From Bacteroidota bacterium (GTDB taxonomy: Bacteria; Bacteroidota; Bacteroidia; Chitinophagales; Chitinophagaceae): a DNA stretch of 64,000 bases. The position numbers were made by a program, and so were the translations under genes. Location of the stretch: positions 76,233 through 140,232 of the forward strand of contig VBAT01000037.1 in the NCBI GenBank assembly GCA_005884665.1, written 5' to 3'. This document shows, in pieces, positions 15,988 through 24,152 of the stretch; within the stretch, counting starts at the first letter, position 1, and each line of letters begins with the position of its first letter. The notes below the pieces were generated by a model. That model saw only the letters and a program-made list of their open reading frames with translations. It was not told the DNA's origin and did no database searches.

Positions 15988-17352
15988 TCACAATCCATAT
16001 TTATCTACCAAATAAATCAGCGCCGCCATATTGATCGCGCCTAATTCCAATTCTCTTTTATTGACGTTCTCAAATACATCGTTGGCCGCATGATGGTAGT
16101 CGAAATAACGTTGCGGATCCGGCAAAAATCCTGCTGCAGGAATACCGTAGGCTCTTTCTAATGGACCGATATCGGCGCCATCACCGCCTTTCGATAAATC
16201 ACCTCCTCCATAAGGCGCCAACAGCGTGCTCCATGCCTGGGCTTTTTTTACCTGTTCGTCTGTGGCATTGAATCCAAAACCCCTGGGTGTAAAGCCACCG
16301 GCATCGCTCTCAAGCGCAAAAATGTGTTTTTCATTTTTCGATTTCGCTTCTTCTGCATATTTATTTCCACCCCTCAACCCGTTTTCCTCATTCGCAAATA
16401 ATACAAACCGGATGCTGTGTCTCGGCTTATATCCCAGGGCCTTGAATGCCCTCAGTATTTCCATGGTCTGTACAACACCAGTTCCATCGTCATGCGCACC
16501 TTCAGCAGGGTCCCATGAGTCCAGGTGTCCTCCGACAGTTATATATTGATCGGGGAATTCGGAACCGGTCAACTCTCCTATCACGTTATGTCCTGTTGTA
16601 TCGGGTAGAAACTTTGCGTTTGTTTTGACGTATACTGAAACATTTTTATTCTTTAATTCTTCACTCAACCAGTCTGCGTCTTTCAGACCTATGGCCACTG
16701 CAGGGATCTTTGCATAGGCGGAATCATATCTCAACGAACCGGTGTGCGGGTAGTTGTCGGTGCTATGACTCATACTCCTGACGATAACGGCCTTCGCTCC
16801 GTATTTAGCGGCCTGGCTGGCGCCACCACCTCGGTATTTTACTGCATCAACATAGGCCTGGAATGGGCTTATAAATGTTGGGTTGAACTTGTAATTATAA
16901 AAAACGATTTTCCCTTTTACCTGGTCTCGTTTTGCATCCAGTTCCTGGAAGGACTCTACCATGACTACGTCGGCGGTTATTCCTTTTGCGCCGGTCCCCA
17001 TTGAATTCCCAAGAGCCAGGACGTTCAGGTTTTTTTTCATTTTGCTTTCTGTAGCGATCGCCTGGTCCTTTCCTCCTCTTACCCAATGCGGCACCTTGCA
17101 TTCCTGCAACCATGCTTTATCAGCGCCGCTTAGCTGCATGGTCTTTAGGCCCCACTGCTCGGCCTTCACCATTTGCGGTGACCCGGATAATCTTCCACCT
17201 ATCTTTTTAGTAAGGTCCCGAAGGTTATCATAAGCCTTCCCGTTTGAAAAGATCTCATCTGAAATGCGTTTTATGAAAATTGAATCCTCCTGTTGTGCAA
17301 AACCGGGTATGATCATGCTCAAAAAAATCCCCGCCAATAATAATGTTCTCAT
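15988..17352 (-). CDS. M28-family metallopeptidase, secreted
   Basis: 454 residues with a clear signal peptide (RTLLLAGIFLSMIIPGFAQQ), so periplasmic or secreted. A PA-like insert lies around residues 110-240, followed by the di-zinc M28 catalytic domain: GGHLDSWDPAEGAHDDGTG gives the first metal ligands (H, D), ANEENGLRGGNKYAEE the catalytic Glu pair, LESDAGGFTPRGFGF the next Asp, and YFDYHHAANDVFENV the last His. This is the layout of the glutamate carboxypeptidase-II-like aminopeptidases common in Bacteroidota. Substrate unknown. It converges with argH. Upstream is a TAACTTTA sequence near the promoter consensus. Confidence 0.87.
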   Translation of the reverse strand: MRTLLLAGIFLSMIIPGFAQQEDSIFIKRISDEIFSNGKAYDNLRDLTKKIGGRLSGSPQMVKAEQWGLKTMQLSGADKAWLQECKVPHWVRGGKDQAIATESKMKKNLNVLALGNSMGTGAKGITADVVMVESFQELDAKRDQVKGKIVFYNYKFNPTFISPFQAYVDAVKYRGGGASQAAKYGAKAVIVRSMSHSTDNYPHTGSLRYDSAYAKIPAVAIGLKDADWLSEELKNKNVSVYVKTNAKFLPDTTGHNVIGELTGSEFPDQYITVGGHLDSWDPAEGAHDDGTGVVQTMEILRAFKALGYKPRHSIRFVLFANEENGLRGGNKYAEEAKSKNEKHIFALESDAGGFTPRGFGFNATDEQVKKAQAWSTLLAPYGGGDLSKGGDGADIGPLERAYGIPAAGFLPDPQRYFDYHHAANDVFENVNKRELELGAINMAALIYLVDKYGL

Positions 17353-17448
17353 GTAAATGAATTTTGATAAAGTTAACAGAAACAGAAAAATGAAAGTAAA
17401 GATTTAAGACAAACGGCAATATCAATTTTATAAAAATTTTCCTATTAG

Positions 17449-17650
17449 ATGGCTACGGATACACACGGATTGGTTGGTATCAGGTGTCCGTGTGAGGTGC
17501 CTGGTGAATTGATAGGATACTGGAACATGACAACTGACATCTGCCACCGACAATTTAGACCTGACAACCGACACCTGACAGCTGACAACTGGCAGATGAG
17601 AACCGGTTCATGGCGTCATATATCAAATATCCGTGTGTATCCGTGGCAAT
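17449..17650. repeat. about 200-bp element bounded by CGGATACACACGGAT inverted repeats
   Basis: GGCTACGGATACACACGGAT (near 17452-17471) is matched in reverse by ATCCGTGTGTATCCGTGGC (near 17628-17646), one mismatch. The inside is word-repeat DNA (CTGACATCTG, CTGACAACCGACACCTGACAGCTGACAACTGGCAG). The ORF across it (17449-17664) is formed by the repeat and is not credible. It has the look of a short non-autonomous element or decayed dispersed repeat between the M28 and bshA promoters. Confidence 0.6.
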
Positions 17651-17728
17651 CAATTAATAAATAGAGACAAACGGTAAACCTTCTTGTTGCAAAACTGTTA
17701 CCTTAGGTGTCGGACGAAAATTGATCTT

Positions 17729-18862
17729 ATGCGAATCGGAATTGTATGTTATCCTACCTTTGGCGGCAGTGGTGTTTTGGCCACGGAATTAGGAAAAGCG
17801 CTTGCTCAAAAAGGACACCACGTTCATTTCATAACCTACCAGCAGCCGGTGAGGCTAAGTGGCTTCATACCTAATATCTTTTATCACGAGGTACAGGTGC
17901 CCACCTATCCCCTGTTCGACTACCCTCCGTATGAAACCGCACTGGCCAGCGCTATGGTCGATGTGATCAAAAATAATAACCTGGACCTCCTGCATGTGCA
18001 CTATGCCATTCCCCATGCATCCGCTGCTTATATGGCAAAAAAAATACTGGAAGCAGAGGGAAAAACTATTCCTGTGGTAACCACCCTGCACGGTACCGAT
18101 ATAACCCTGGTAGGGCGGGACAAGACCTACGCACCGGTGGTAGCTTTCTCTATCAATCAAAGTGACGCCATAACGGCTGTTTCAAATGATCTCAGGGATG
18201 AAACCCGGAAGATCTTTCATATCGAAAAAGAGATAGAGGTCATCTACAATTTCGTGGACGTTGAACGTTTCAATCGCAAACCTATCGATGCCTTTAGAAA
18301 AGTTATTGCTCCTGAAGGCGAACGGATACTATTACATGCTTCCAATTTCCGTAAGCTGAAACGCGTGCAGGACGTAGTTAAGATCTTTTATGAAGTGCAA
18401 AAAAAGATGCCTGCTAAATTGTTGTTTGTAGGTGACGGACCGGAGCGACAGGCTGCTGAAGAGCTTGCCCGCTCTCTGGGCATAGGCGAAGAGATCCGTT
18501 TCGTAGGTAAACAGGAGCAGATGGAAGATATACTGGCAATCGCCGACCTGTTTCTTTTACCCTCGGAATATGAAAGCTTCGGCCTTGCAGCATTGGAGGC
18601 GATGGCCGCAGGGGTACCGGTTGTATCAAGCAATGCAGGTGGATTAAAAGAGATTAATATCGACGGTGAGACCGGTTATATGGCACATGTTGGCGATGTA
18701 CTTAGCATGAGCCGGAAAGCCCTGGATATTTTGAAGGATGATGACACGCTGAATGTCTTTAAGAAAAAAGCAGCCGAACACGCAAGAAAATATGATATTG
18801 CCAATATCGTTCCCCTCTACGAAAAGCTGTATGAAAGGTTTTTAGTGCTGCAGGATGCCTGA
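17729..18862 (+). CDS. bshA: N-acetyl-alpha-D-glucosaminyl L-malate synthase
   Basis: GT4-family glycosyltransferase that makes GlcNAc-malate, the first step of bacillithiol, the low-molecular-weight thiol of Firmicutes and many Bacteroidota. 377 residues from ATG 17729. The N-terminal PTFGGSGVLATELGKALAQKGHHVHFITYQQPVRL is characteristic of BshA, as are HVHYAIPHASAAYMAK and TTLHGTDITLVG; the UDP-sugar binding motif is LPSEYESFGLAALEAMAAGVPVVSSNAGG. An in-frame upstream start at 17684 would add 15 unconserved residues. bshB and bshC are not in the window. Confidence 0.93.
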   Translation: MRIGIVCYPTFGGSGVLATELGKALAQKGHHVHFITYQQPVRLSGFIPNIFYHEVQVPTYPLFDYPPYETALASAMVDVIKNNNLDLLHVHYAIPHASAAYMAKKILEAEGKTIPVVTTLHGTDITLVGRDKTYAPVVAFSINQSDAITAVSNDLRDETRKIFHIEKEIEVIYNFVDVERFNRKPIDAFRKVIAPEGERILLHASNFRKLKRVQDVVKIFYEVQKKMPAKLLFVGDGPERQAAEELARSLGIGEEIRFVGKQEQMEDILAIADLFLLPSEYESFGLAALEAMAAGVPVVSSNAGGLKEINIDGETGYMAHVGDVLSMSRKALDILKDDDTLNVFKKKAAEHARKYDIANIVPLYEKLYERFLVLQDA

Positions 18863-18875
18863 GTGAACCAGGATA

Positions 18876-20177
18876 TTAGCGATGTAACCATAGTTCCGGG
18901 TTCACGTTCTTGCTTTCTATCATCAACATAAAATCAACCTGGCCGCCGCCACCGTCCTGCGCTTCTCCAACGCGGCCAATGACCTGCCCGGTTTTTACTT
19001 CTGTTCCTTTGCTGACAGTAACGCCAGAGAGGTTACTATAAGAGGTGAAATATTTTCCATGGCGGATAACTACTGCCACCCCATCTCCATAATTGTGAAT
19101 TGCTGCTACCTCACCATCAAAGACGGCTTTGACTGATCCTCCTGCATTTGGAGTGGCGATGGTAACACCCGGGTTATTATCTTTTAATTTAGTGCCTTCA
19201 ATTGTATAAGGTCCGAAATGCACAGCCACAAAACCATTGTCAACCGGCCAGGGCAACTTTCCTTTGTTTTGTTCAAACTGACCATTAAGTTTGACATCGC
19301 TCGCATTTAAGTTAAGATAGCTTTCAGGTTTTTTTGTGGCGGTAGTCGGCCTGGAAGTGGTGGTAGTCGGGTTTGTGACCGGATTGGTAACGGGCGCTTT
19401 TGCCCTGTCCTCTGCCGCTTTTCTCTCAGCTTCTTTGCGTGCTGCTTCAATTTCGCGGCGTATAATTGCGGCTATGGCGTTCTGGAGATCACGATCACGT
19501 TTCTTTTTTGCAGTTATCTCTTTATTCAGGTCTTTTTCCTGTGTTTTCAATTCAGACACCACTGCGTCTTTTTCTTTGCGCTGCACATCCAGTTCATTTC
19601 TTTCTTTGGTCTGGCTTTGCAAAGCAAGATTCTTTTGCTCTTTTCTGCCCAGTTGTTGTTGCTGCCTCTTAGCAATCAGCTGCTGGGTTTCCAGGATCGT
19701 GGTAACCTGCTTTTCCCGGTAAGCCCTGTAGCTTTTCAGGTAGGAGACCCTTTTGATGGCATCATTAAAACTATTGGCCGAAAAAATAAAATTGACATAA
19801 TCGTAGTTGCTTCGATGTTTGTAAGCATACACAATCGTCCTTGCATACTGTGCTTTCAGGGTATCAAGCTGTCTTTGGAGGCGATATATTTCCAGGTTGC
19901 TGAGATAAATGTCATCATCAATCATTTTCAGCTCCCGGTTAATGCTATTGATATATCGTTCCTGGAGACTGATCTTTTTCTTCAGAATATTCAACTGGCG
20001 AAGGGATAGTTTGGTTTTGCCTTTAACGTTGTTATACATGTCCTGCATCTGCCTCAACTCATTCTGGATTTCCTGTCTTTCTTTTTCCAGCTGGCCTTTA
20101 TCGGAGCCGGTCTGAGCATATGCAGCCGTAAGGGTGCCTGTGGAGAATAATACGATGAACAGGAGTTGTTTTAGCAT
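18876..20177 (-). CDS. EnvC-like murein hydrolase activator (degenerate M23)
   Basis: 433 residues: signal peptide (LKQLLFIVLFSTGTLTAAYAQ), a long coiled coil (about 22-270), a T/P-rich linker, and a C-terminal LytM/M23 domain (about 315-433). The catalytic residues of active M23 enzymes are not kept: the HxxxD motif is replaced by the NNPGVTIATP region, and the HxH motif reads GGQVDFMLMI. This is the pattern of EnvC/NlpD-type activators that switch on cell-division amidases in the periplasm. It follows DUF4292 and dut on the same strand, a conserved Bacteroidota arrangement, and is probably co-transcribed with them. Confidence 0.87.
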   Translation of the reverse strand: MLKQLLFIVLFSTGTLTAAYAQTGSDKGQLEKERQEIQNELRQMQDMYNNVKGKTKLSLRQLNILKKKISLQERYINSINRELKMIDDDIYLSNLEIYRLQRQLDTLKAQYARTIVYAYKHRSNYDYVNFIFSANSFNDAIKRVSYLKSYRAYREKQVTTILETQQLIAKRQQQQLGRKEQKNLALQSQTKERNELDVQRKEKDAVVSELKTQEKDLNKEITAKKKRDRDLQNAIAAIIRREIEAARKEAERKAAEDRAKAPVTNPVTNPTTTTSRPTTATKKPESYLNLNASDVKLNGQFEQNKGKLPWPVDNGFVAVHFGPYTIEGTKLKDNNPGVTIATPNAGGSVKAVFDGEVAAIHNYGDGVAVVIRHGKYFTSYSNLSGVTVSKGTEVKTGQVIGRVGEAQDGGGGQVDFMLMIESKNVNPELWLHR

Positions 20178-20257
20178 AGTTTATTGTTTGTCCGATGAAT
20201 AAAACAGGGTGCGAATGGGATGCTTATAACGACAGATCGCGAAATAAATTATTTACA

Positions 20258-21070
20258 TTAGTTCCATGTATAATTCTTTGGCACAGAAAAGGGAAAACTT
20301 AACGTTTCATTAAAATTATACGATTTGAAATCCAGCTTGAGATCGAGTTTTGATTTTTCCGATACTGTTATTCTTCGTTTCGCAGAGAAATTCACGCCTT
20401 TCTTATTCTCATAGTCGTCATAACTCAGATCACATGTCCGGTTCCTGGTAATATCTTTATCATCCAGTTTGCTGTGATGTAATATTCCTTCAACAAGCGT
20501 GATCAGGTTTTTAAACCGGGGACCAATGCTCAACAATGAAACCGAATTTCCGGACCGACTATAGGAAACAATATTGCTATCGAGGAAAAGAGGGTTCCCA
20601 ATCAACAGATCCTGCAAAGCTGTGAGATCAAGCGGCAGACCGGCTACTTCCTGGATATAAGCCACACTGCGGCCTGTATAGATCTTATCGAGTTTATTAA
20701 TTATTTTGATCGAATCCTTTGTGATCAATGCCCGCAATCCTTCAATCCCCAGTAGACCGGTAACAGAGATCCAGATCACGCTGTCCTTATACATTCTCAA
20801 TGTCGCATTTACATTTTCCCTTCTTCCATCGCCTCCAACATAATCAACATCGAGCTTACCTGAAAAAGTAGTGAAGGAAATTTTCTGCGCCGTGATCCTG
20901 CCCAGCGTTTCCCTGATAAATGATATGGAATCTTCACCAGTTTGAACAGGTGGCTTCACTACACTTACCGTATCTTTTTTGGTAATAGCTGTCTGGATCT
21001 TCCTTGTAGAGCGACAAGCTGCCAGCAATAATATTGATCCAACTGTTATAATGATCAGAACTAACCTCAT
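20258..21070 (-). CDS. DUF4292 outer-membrane lipoprotein
   Basis: 270 residues with a lipobox (IITVGSILLLAAC, cysteine at about 19) and a beta-rich body; sequences such as TFSGKLDVDYVGGDGRRENVNATLRMYKDSVIWISVTGLLGIEGLRALIT resemble the LolA/LolB half-barrel that shields lipid chains. No proven role is known to me. Sits between dut (6-base gap) and envC (80-base gap), which hints at envelope lipid or lipoprotein handling during growth. Confidence 0.8.
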   Translation of the reverse strand: MRLVLIIITVGSILLLAACRSTRKIQTAITKKDTVSVVKPPVQTGEDSISFIRETLGRITAQKISFTTFSGKLDVDYVGGDGRRENVNATLRMYKDSVIWISVTGLLGIEGLRALITKDSIKIINKLDKIYTGRSVAYIQEVAGLPLDLTALQDLLIGNPLFLDSNIVSYSRSGNSVSLLSIGPRFKNLITLVEGILHHSKLDDKDITRNRTCDLSYDDYENKKGVNFSAKRRITVSEKSKLDLKLDFKSYNFNETLSFPFSVPKNYTWN

Positions 21071-21076
21071 CGTATG

Positions 21077-21520
21077 TTATTGTTTTCCCGTGTGACCAAA
21101 ACCACCCGCATTTCTTTCCGTCATCTCCAATTCCGGAACGGATATCCATTCTATTTTTTCTACTTTTTGAATAACCATTTGCGCAATGCGATCACCCGGG
21201 TGTATGACTTGTTCTTCCTGGGAAAGGTTGATTAAGATTATCTTAATTTCTCCCCGGTAATCTGCATCGATTGTACCCGGCGTATTCAGGCAGGTAATAC
21301 CATACTTGATTGCCAAACCGCTCCGGGGCCTCACCTGTACCTCGTACCCTTGCGGTAGCTCAATAAATATACCAGTAGGAATTAACGCTCTCTCGAGGGG
21401 TTGGAGTAACCTGGGGCCGTCGAGGAAAGCTCTGACATCCATACCCGATGATCCAGCAGTTGCATACGCTGGCAGGTCATTGGGAGATTTATTTACGATC
21501 TTGACTCCGATTGTTGGCAT
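21077..21520 (-). CDS. dut: dUTP diphosphatase
   Basis: Trimeric dUTPase that removes dUTP and supplies dUMP for thymidylate. 147 residues. All five motifs are visible: [10 protein letters not shown] (1), [11 protein letters not shown] (2), [14 protein letters not shown] (3, with the catalytic Asp), [11 protein letters not shown] (4) and [11 protein letters not shown] (5, the P-loop-like C-terminal arm). First gene of the dut-DUF4292-envC unit. Confidence 0.96.
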   Translation of the reverse strand: MPTIGVKIVNKSPNDLPAYATAGSSGMDVRAFLDGPRLLQPLERALIPTGIFIELPQGYEVQVRPRSGLAIKYGITCLNTPGTIDADYRGEIKIILINLSQEEQVIHPGDRIAQMVIQKVEKIEWISVPELEMTERNAGGFGHTGKQ

Positions 21521-21557
21521 ACGGGCAAAGATAGTTTGTTCGAAATTTTAATTTGCC

Positions 21558-21654
21558 AAATTTCTCGCTACGGCGCGATTGCGCAACGAACCCTGATTGA
21601 TTGTGTTCTTATATGAAAATAAAATGTGGCGTCGCTGCGGCGTGGCGAGAATTT
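21558..21654. repeat. inverted-repeat element between ispF and dut
   Basis: AAATTTCTCGCTACGGCGC (21558-21576) and GCGGCGTGGCGAGAATTT (21637-21654) are inverted copies with a few mismatches, around about 60 bases of centre containing GCGATTGCGC. The right arm ends within the last bases of ispF. It could be a small dispersed element; nothing coding is seen. Confidence 0.5.
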
Positions 21655-22139
21655 CACACCTCAAACTTTTTCAATAGTATGGTAGCATAGGCCATCAGCC
21701 CTTCTTCCCTCCCTACAAACCCCATTTGCTCCGTGGTAGTAGCCTTTATAGAAATGTCTTTTATCGCGATGCCAGCAATGGTAGCAATAGCCTTTTGCAT
21801 TTCCGGCACATAACCTCGAATCTTTGGAGCCTGCAGGCAAAGAGTGGTGTCCATGTTGATAATTGCGTATCCCTTGCGACTGATGAGTGCGATCGTTTTT
21901 TCGAGTAGAATTTTGCTGTCAATATTTTTATAAGCAGGATCAGTGTCAGGAAAATGAACACCAATATCACCCAGGCAAAGAGCTCCGAGCAATGCATCGC
22001 AGATAGCATGAAGTAATACATCTGCGTCACTGTGACCAACGGCTCCTTTATGATGAGGAATTTTTACCCCTCCTATCCAAAGCTCGCGACCTTCAGCCAG
22101 TTTATGAAAATCGACTCCTTGTCCAATGCGGTATGACAT
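21654..22139 (-). CDS. ispF: 2-C-methyl-D-erythritol 2,4-cyclodiphosphate synthase
   Basis: Fifth enzyme of the MEP isoprenoid pathway. 161 residues, standard length. Zinc ligands are visible in GQGVDFHKL (Asp, His) and GHSDADVLLHAICDALLGALCLGDIG (His), and the CDP-binding segment in DISIKATTTEQMGFVGREEGLMAYA. The start is ATG at 22137-22139 (MSYRIGQGVDFH). Confidence 0.96.
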   Translation of the reverse strand: MSYRIGQGVDFHKLAEGRELWIGGVKIPHHKGAVGHSDADVLLHAICDALLGALCLGDIGVHFPDTDPAYKNIDSKILLEKTIALISRKGYAIINMDTTLCLQAPKIRGYVPEMQKAIATIAGIAIKDISIKATTTEQMGFVGREEGLMAYATILLKKFEV

Positions 22140-22164
22140 AAGTTGAACTTACCTGTAAATATAA

Positions 22165-22200
22165 ATAAAAACGTCCCGGGGTTGCCGGGACGTTTATTTA
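22165..22200 (-). terminator. intrinsic terminator after porV
   Basis: AAACGTCCCGG (22169-22179) pairs with CCGGGACGTTT (22185-22195) over a 5-base loop; on the minus strand it ends in a T-rich run. It lies about 20 bases past the porV stop codon. Confidence 0.88.
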
Positions 22201-22214
22201 AAGATCTTTATAGT

Positions 22215-23414
22215 TTATTTGCCGTCGCCGCTTGTGGTAGACGCGTTGCTACCGCCATCCAGATCAAACAACACTGAAAAACGGAGTGTATTTGACAACG
22301 GGTTACGGCTTACACCACTTCCTGAAGGCAGAAGGTAAGAGAAATTCAAACCGAAAACATTGTACTTAATACCAACGCCAGTTGTGAAATATCGGCGATT
22401 TCCTTTTGTTTTATCTTCCCAGAAATAACCTGCACGAAGAGCGAACTGGTTATTGTACCAGTACTCAGCGCCAACAGATACCTGGAATTCCCTGATCTCT
22501 TCGCTGAAACCATCGGGAGCATCTCCGAATGAGCTGAACCAGCTTCCTACAACGCTTTTCTTCCTGTAATTAGCTACAGCGTTAGGATCGGGGAAGTTAC
22601 CCTGTGCATCGGTAGCAGGAGGAGTAGGTACCAATAGTTTATTTACATCGAGACCAAACGTGAGTTTGTTCTGATCGTTGAAGCTTTTTGTCCATGCAGT
22701 TCCTAAACCGAGGTTGGCAGGAATAAAATCTTTCATATCTGCATTATCTGTGTAAGATATTTTTCCTCCGAGGTTAGTTAATGTAGCTCCGAATGCCCAA
22801 CCGTTTCCAGCTGCATTTTTACCGTCATAGTAAAAGCCGATATCGCCAGCTACTGAACTACCTACTTTATAGGTTACGCCGCTTACAGTCGTACCGCCAC
22901 CGGTAAGGTTTGAATTAATATATCTCAAAGCAACACCGAGACCCACCCTTGAAGAGAGCCTGCGGGAATAGCCGAGATCAACTCCGAATTCCCTCGGTTT
23001 TGCTGCACCCCAGCTTTGACCACTTCCGTCGGTAAATTCGATATTACCAAGGCTGAAATAACGCAGTGATAAATTCAAAGCTTCGTTGTCATTAAATTTA
23101 TAGTAGCCGGCAAGTGAAGCGAGGTAAACATCGTTTACGAGATCTTTCAGCCAGGGGGTATAAGTAGCGGCAATACCACCTTTTGATTCATTGAAAGCGA
23201 CCTTTCCGATATTCCAGAACCCAGCACTTGCATCGGGAGCAGTAGCTACGCCGATGTCTCCCATACCGCCTGCGCGGGCATCTGGAGAAATACGCAAAAA
23301 AGGAACAGCTGTGGTAACTACGTTGATCGGTTTGATATCCTGAGCTTGCAACCCGGAAAATGTAACACAAATCAGAAGAATTCCGGCAGTTAGTTTTAAA
23401 GCAGTTGGTCTCAT
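22215..23414 (-). CDS. porV: type IX secretion outer-membrane protein PorV (LptO)
   Basis: Shuttle protein of the type IX secretion system that moves cargo from the translocon to the PorU sortase at the outer membrane. 399 residues: signal peptide ending LQAQ, then INVVTTAVPFLRISPDARAGGMGDIGVATAPDASAGFWNIGK, the diagnostic PorV N-terminus of the FadL-like barrel family, and beta-strand repeats with aromatic girdles. In many Bacteroidota porU lies next to porV; no porU is present here. It is divergent from gldJ, another component of the machinery, across a 738-base gap. Confidence 0.92.
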   Translation of the reverse strand: MRPTALKLTAGILLICVTFSGLQAQDIKPINVVTTAVPFLRISPDARAGGMGDIGVATAPDASAGFWNIGKVAFNESKGGIAATYTPWLKDLVNDVYLASLAGYYKFNDNEALNLSLRYFSLGNIEFTDGSGQSWGAAKPREFGVDLGYSRRLSSRVGLGVALRYINSNLTGGGTTVSGVTYKVGSSVAGDIGFYYDGKNAAGNGWAFGATLTNLGGKISYTDNADMKDFIPANLGLGTAWTKSFNDQNKLTFGLDVNKLLVPTPPATDAQGNFPDPNAVANYRKKSVVGSWFSSFGDAPDGFSEEIREFQVSVGAEYWYNNQFALRAGYFWEDKTKGNRRYFTTGVGIKYNVFGLNFSYLLPSGSGVSRNPLSNTLRFSVLFDLDGGSNASTTSGDGK

Positions 23415-24152
23415 TAGAAATTGTTTAGTTATGGATGTAAATATATACGAGTTTTGGTAAAATGAGCGGCTAAAATATTGAATTTTACGTGAAACTAAAA
23501 AATCACAATTTCATTATTTTGCGCCTTCTTAGTTTAACCGGAGCAGCAACGAAGACCTGTTTTCAACTCGAATTTCCGGCCGATTTTATCTTGATTTGGC
23601 CCTTCCGTCCTGTCCCAGATCAATTGAACGGATACGCGGCGACTTTATTGTATTTAAAACCAGTTTTTATTACTATTCCCGCTAAGTGTAATCACCTGAA
23701 GTCTAGCCGATAACTGGGGTTCAGCTGCCGGATGCCAGATACTGGATGATGGTCACTGGATACTGGATGCGCACAATTAAAGTCGGGATGATGGATAATT
23801 GCTGCATCTGGCATCTGCCATCCAGCATCTGTGCCTATTCAATTAATGAAAAATTAATCCCCGATAGCTGTTAGAATAGAGGCTTCAATAAGCCAATGAA
23901 ATTTTTCTTTTTTAAGTACTGAAGCCGGTACTCTTTCTGATGTCATCAATGAGTCAATCATATAGTAATTTCTTACTCGTTTTCGCTTCATTACCAATTC
24001 TTCCGCAGTAAATACACGCGTTTAAAAAAAGTATTTATGCTAAAAGAGATTCTGGGTAAAGTATTTATATTCGCAGTTCCGGTTGTATAATTTTTGCAGG
24101 GTGCAATATTTTTACCTTTACCGGCGTTAAATTTATTCCAATTCATAGGTTT
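23415..24152. other. 738-bp divergent gap porV/gldJ with GGATACTGGATGC word repeat
   Basis: No credible gene was seen. 23727-23840 is a word repeat: GGATGCCAGATACTGGATGATGG and GGATACTGGATGC on one side, and their inverted partners GCATCTGGCATCTGCCATCCAGCATC on the other, so it can fold into a long imperfect hairpin. The remaining sequence, including 23489-23713 and 23880-24130, shows no motif that I recognise apart from AT-rich stretches near gldJ that presumably hold its promoter. Confidence 0.6.

Noticed and set aside
17449-17664. 71-codon ORF before bshA
   Set aside because: Made wholly of word-repeat DNA; no protein character.
23727-23840. Possible CRISPR array (repeated GGATACTGGATG words)
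   Set aside because: Unit length and sequence vary, there are no constant repeats with spacers of even length, and no cas genes.
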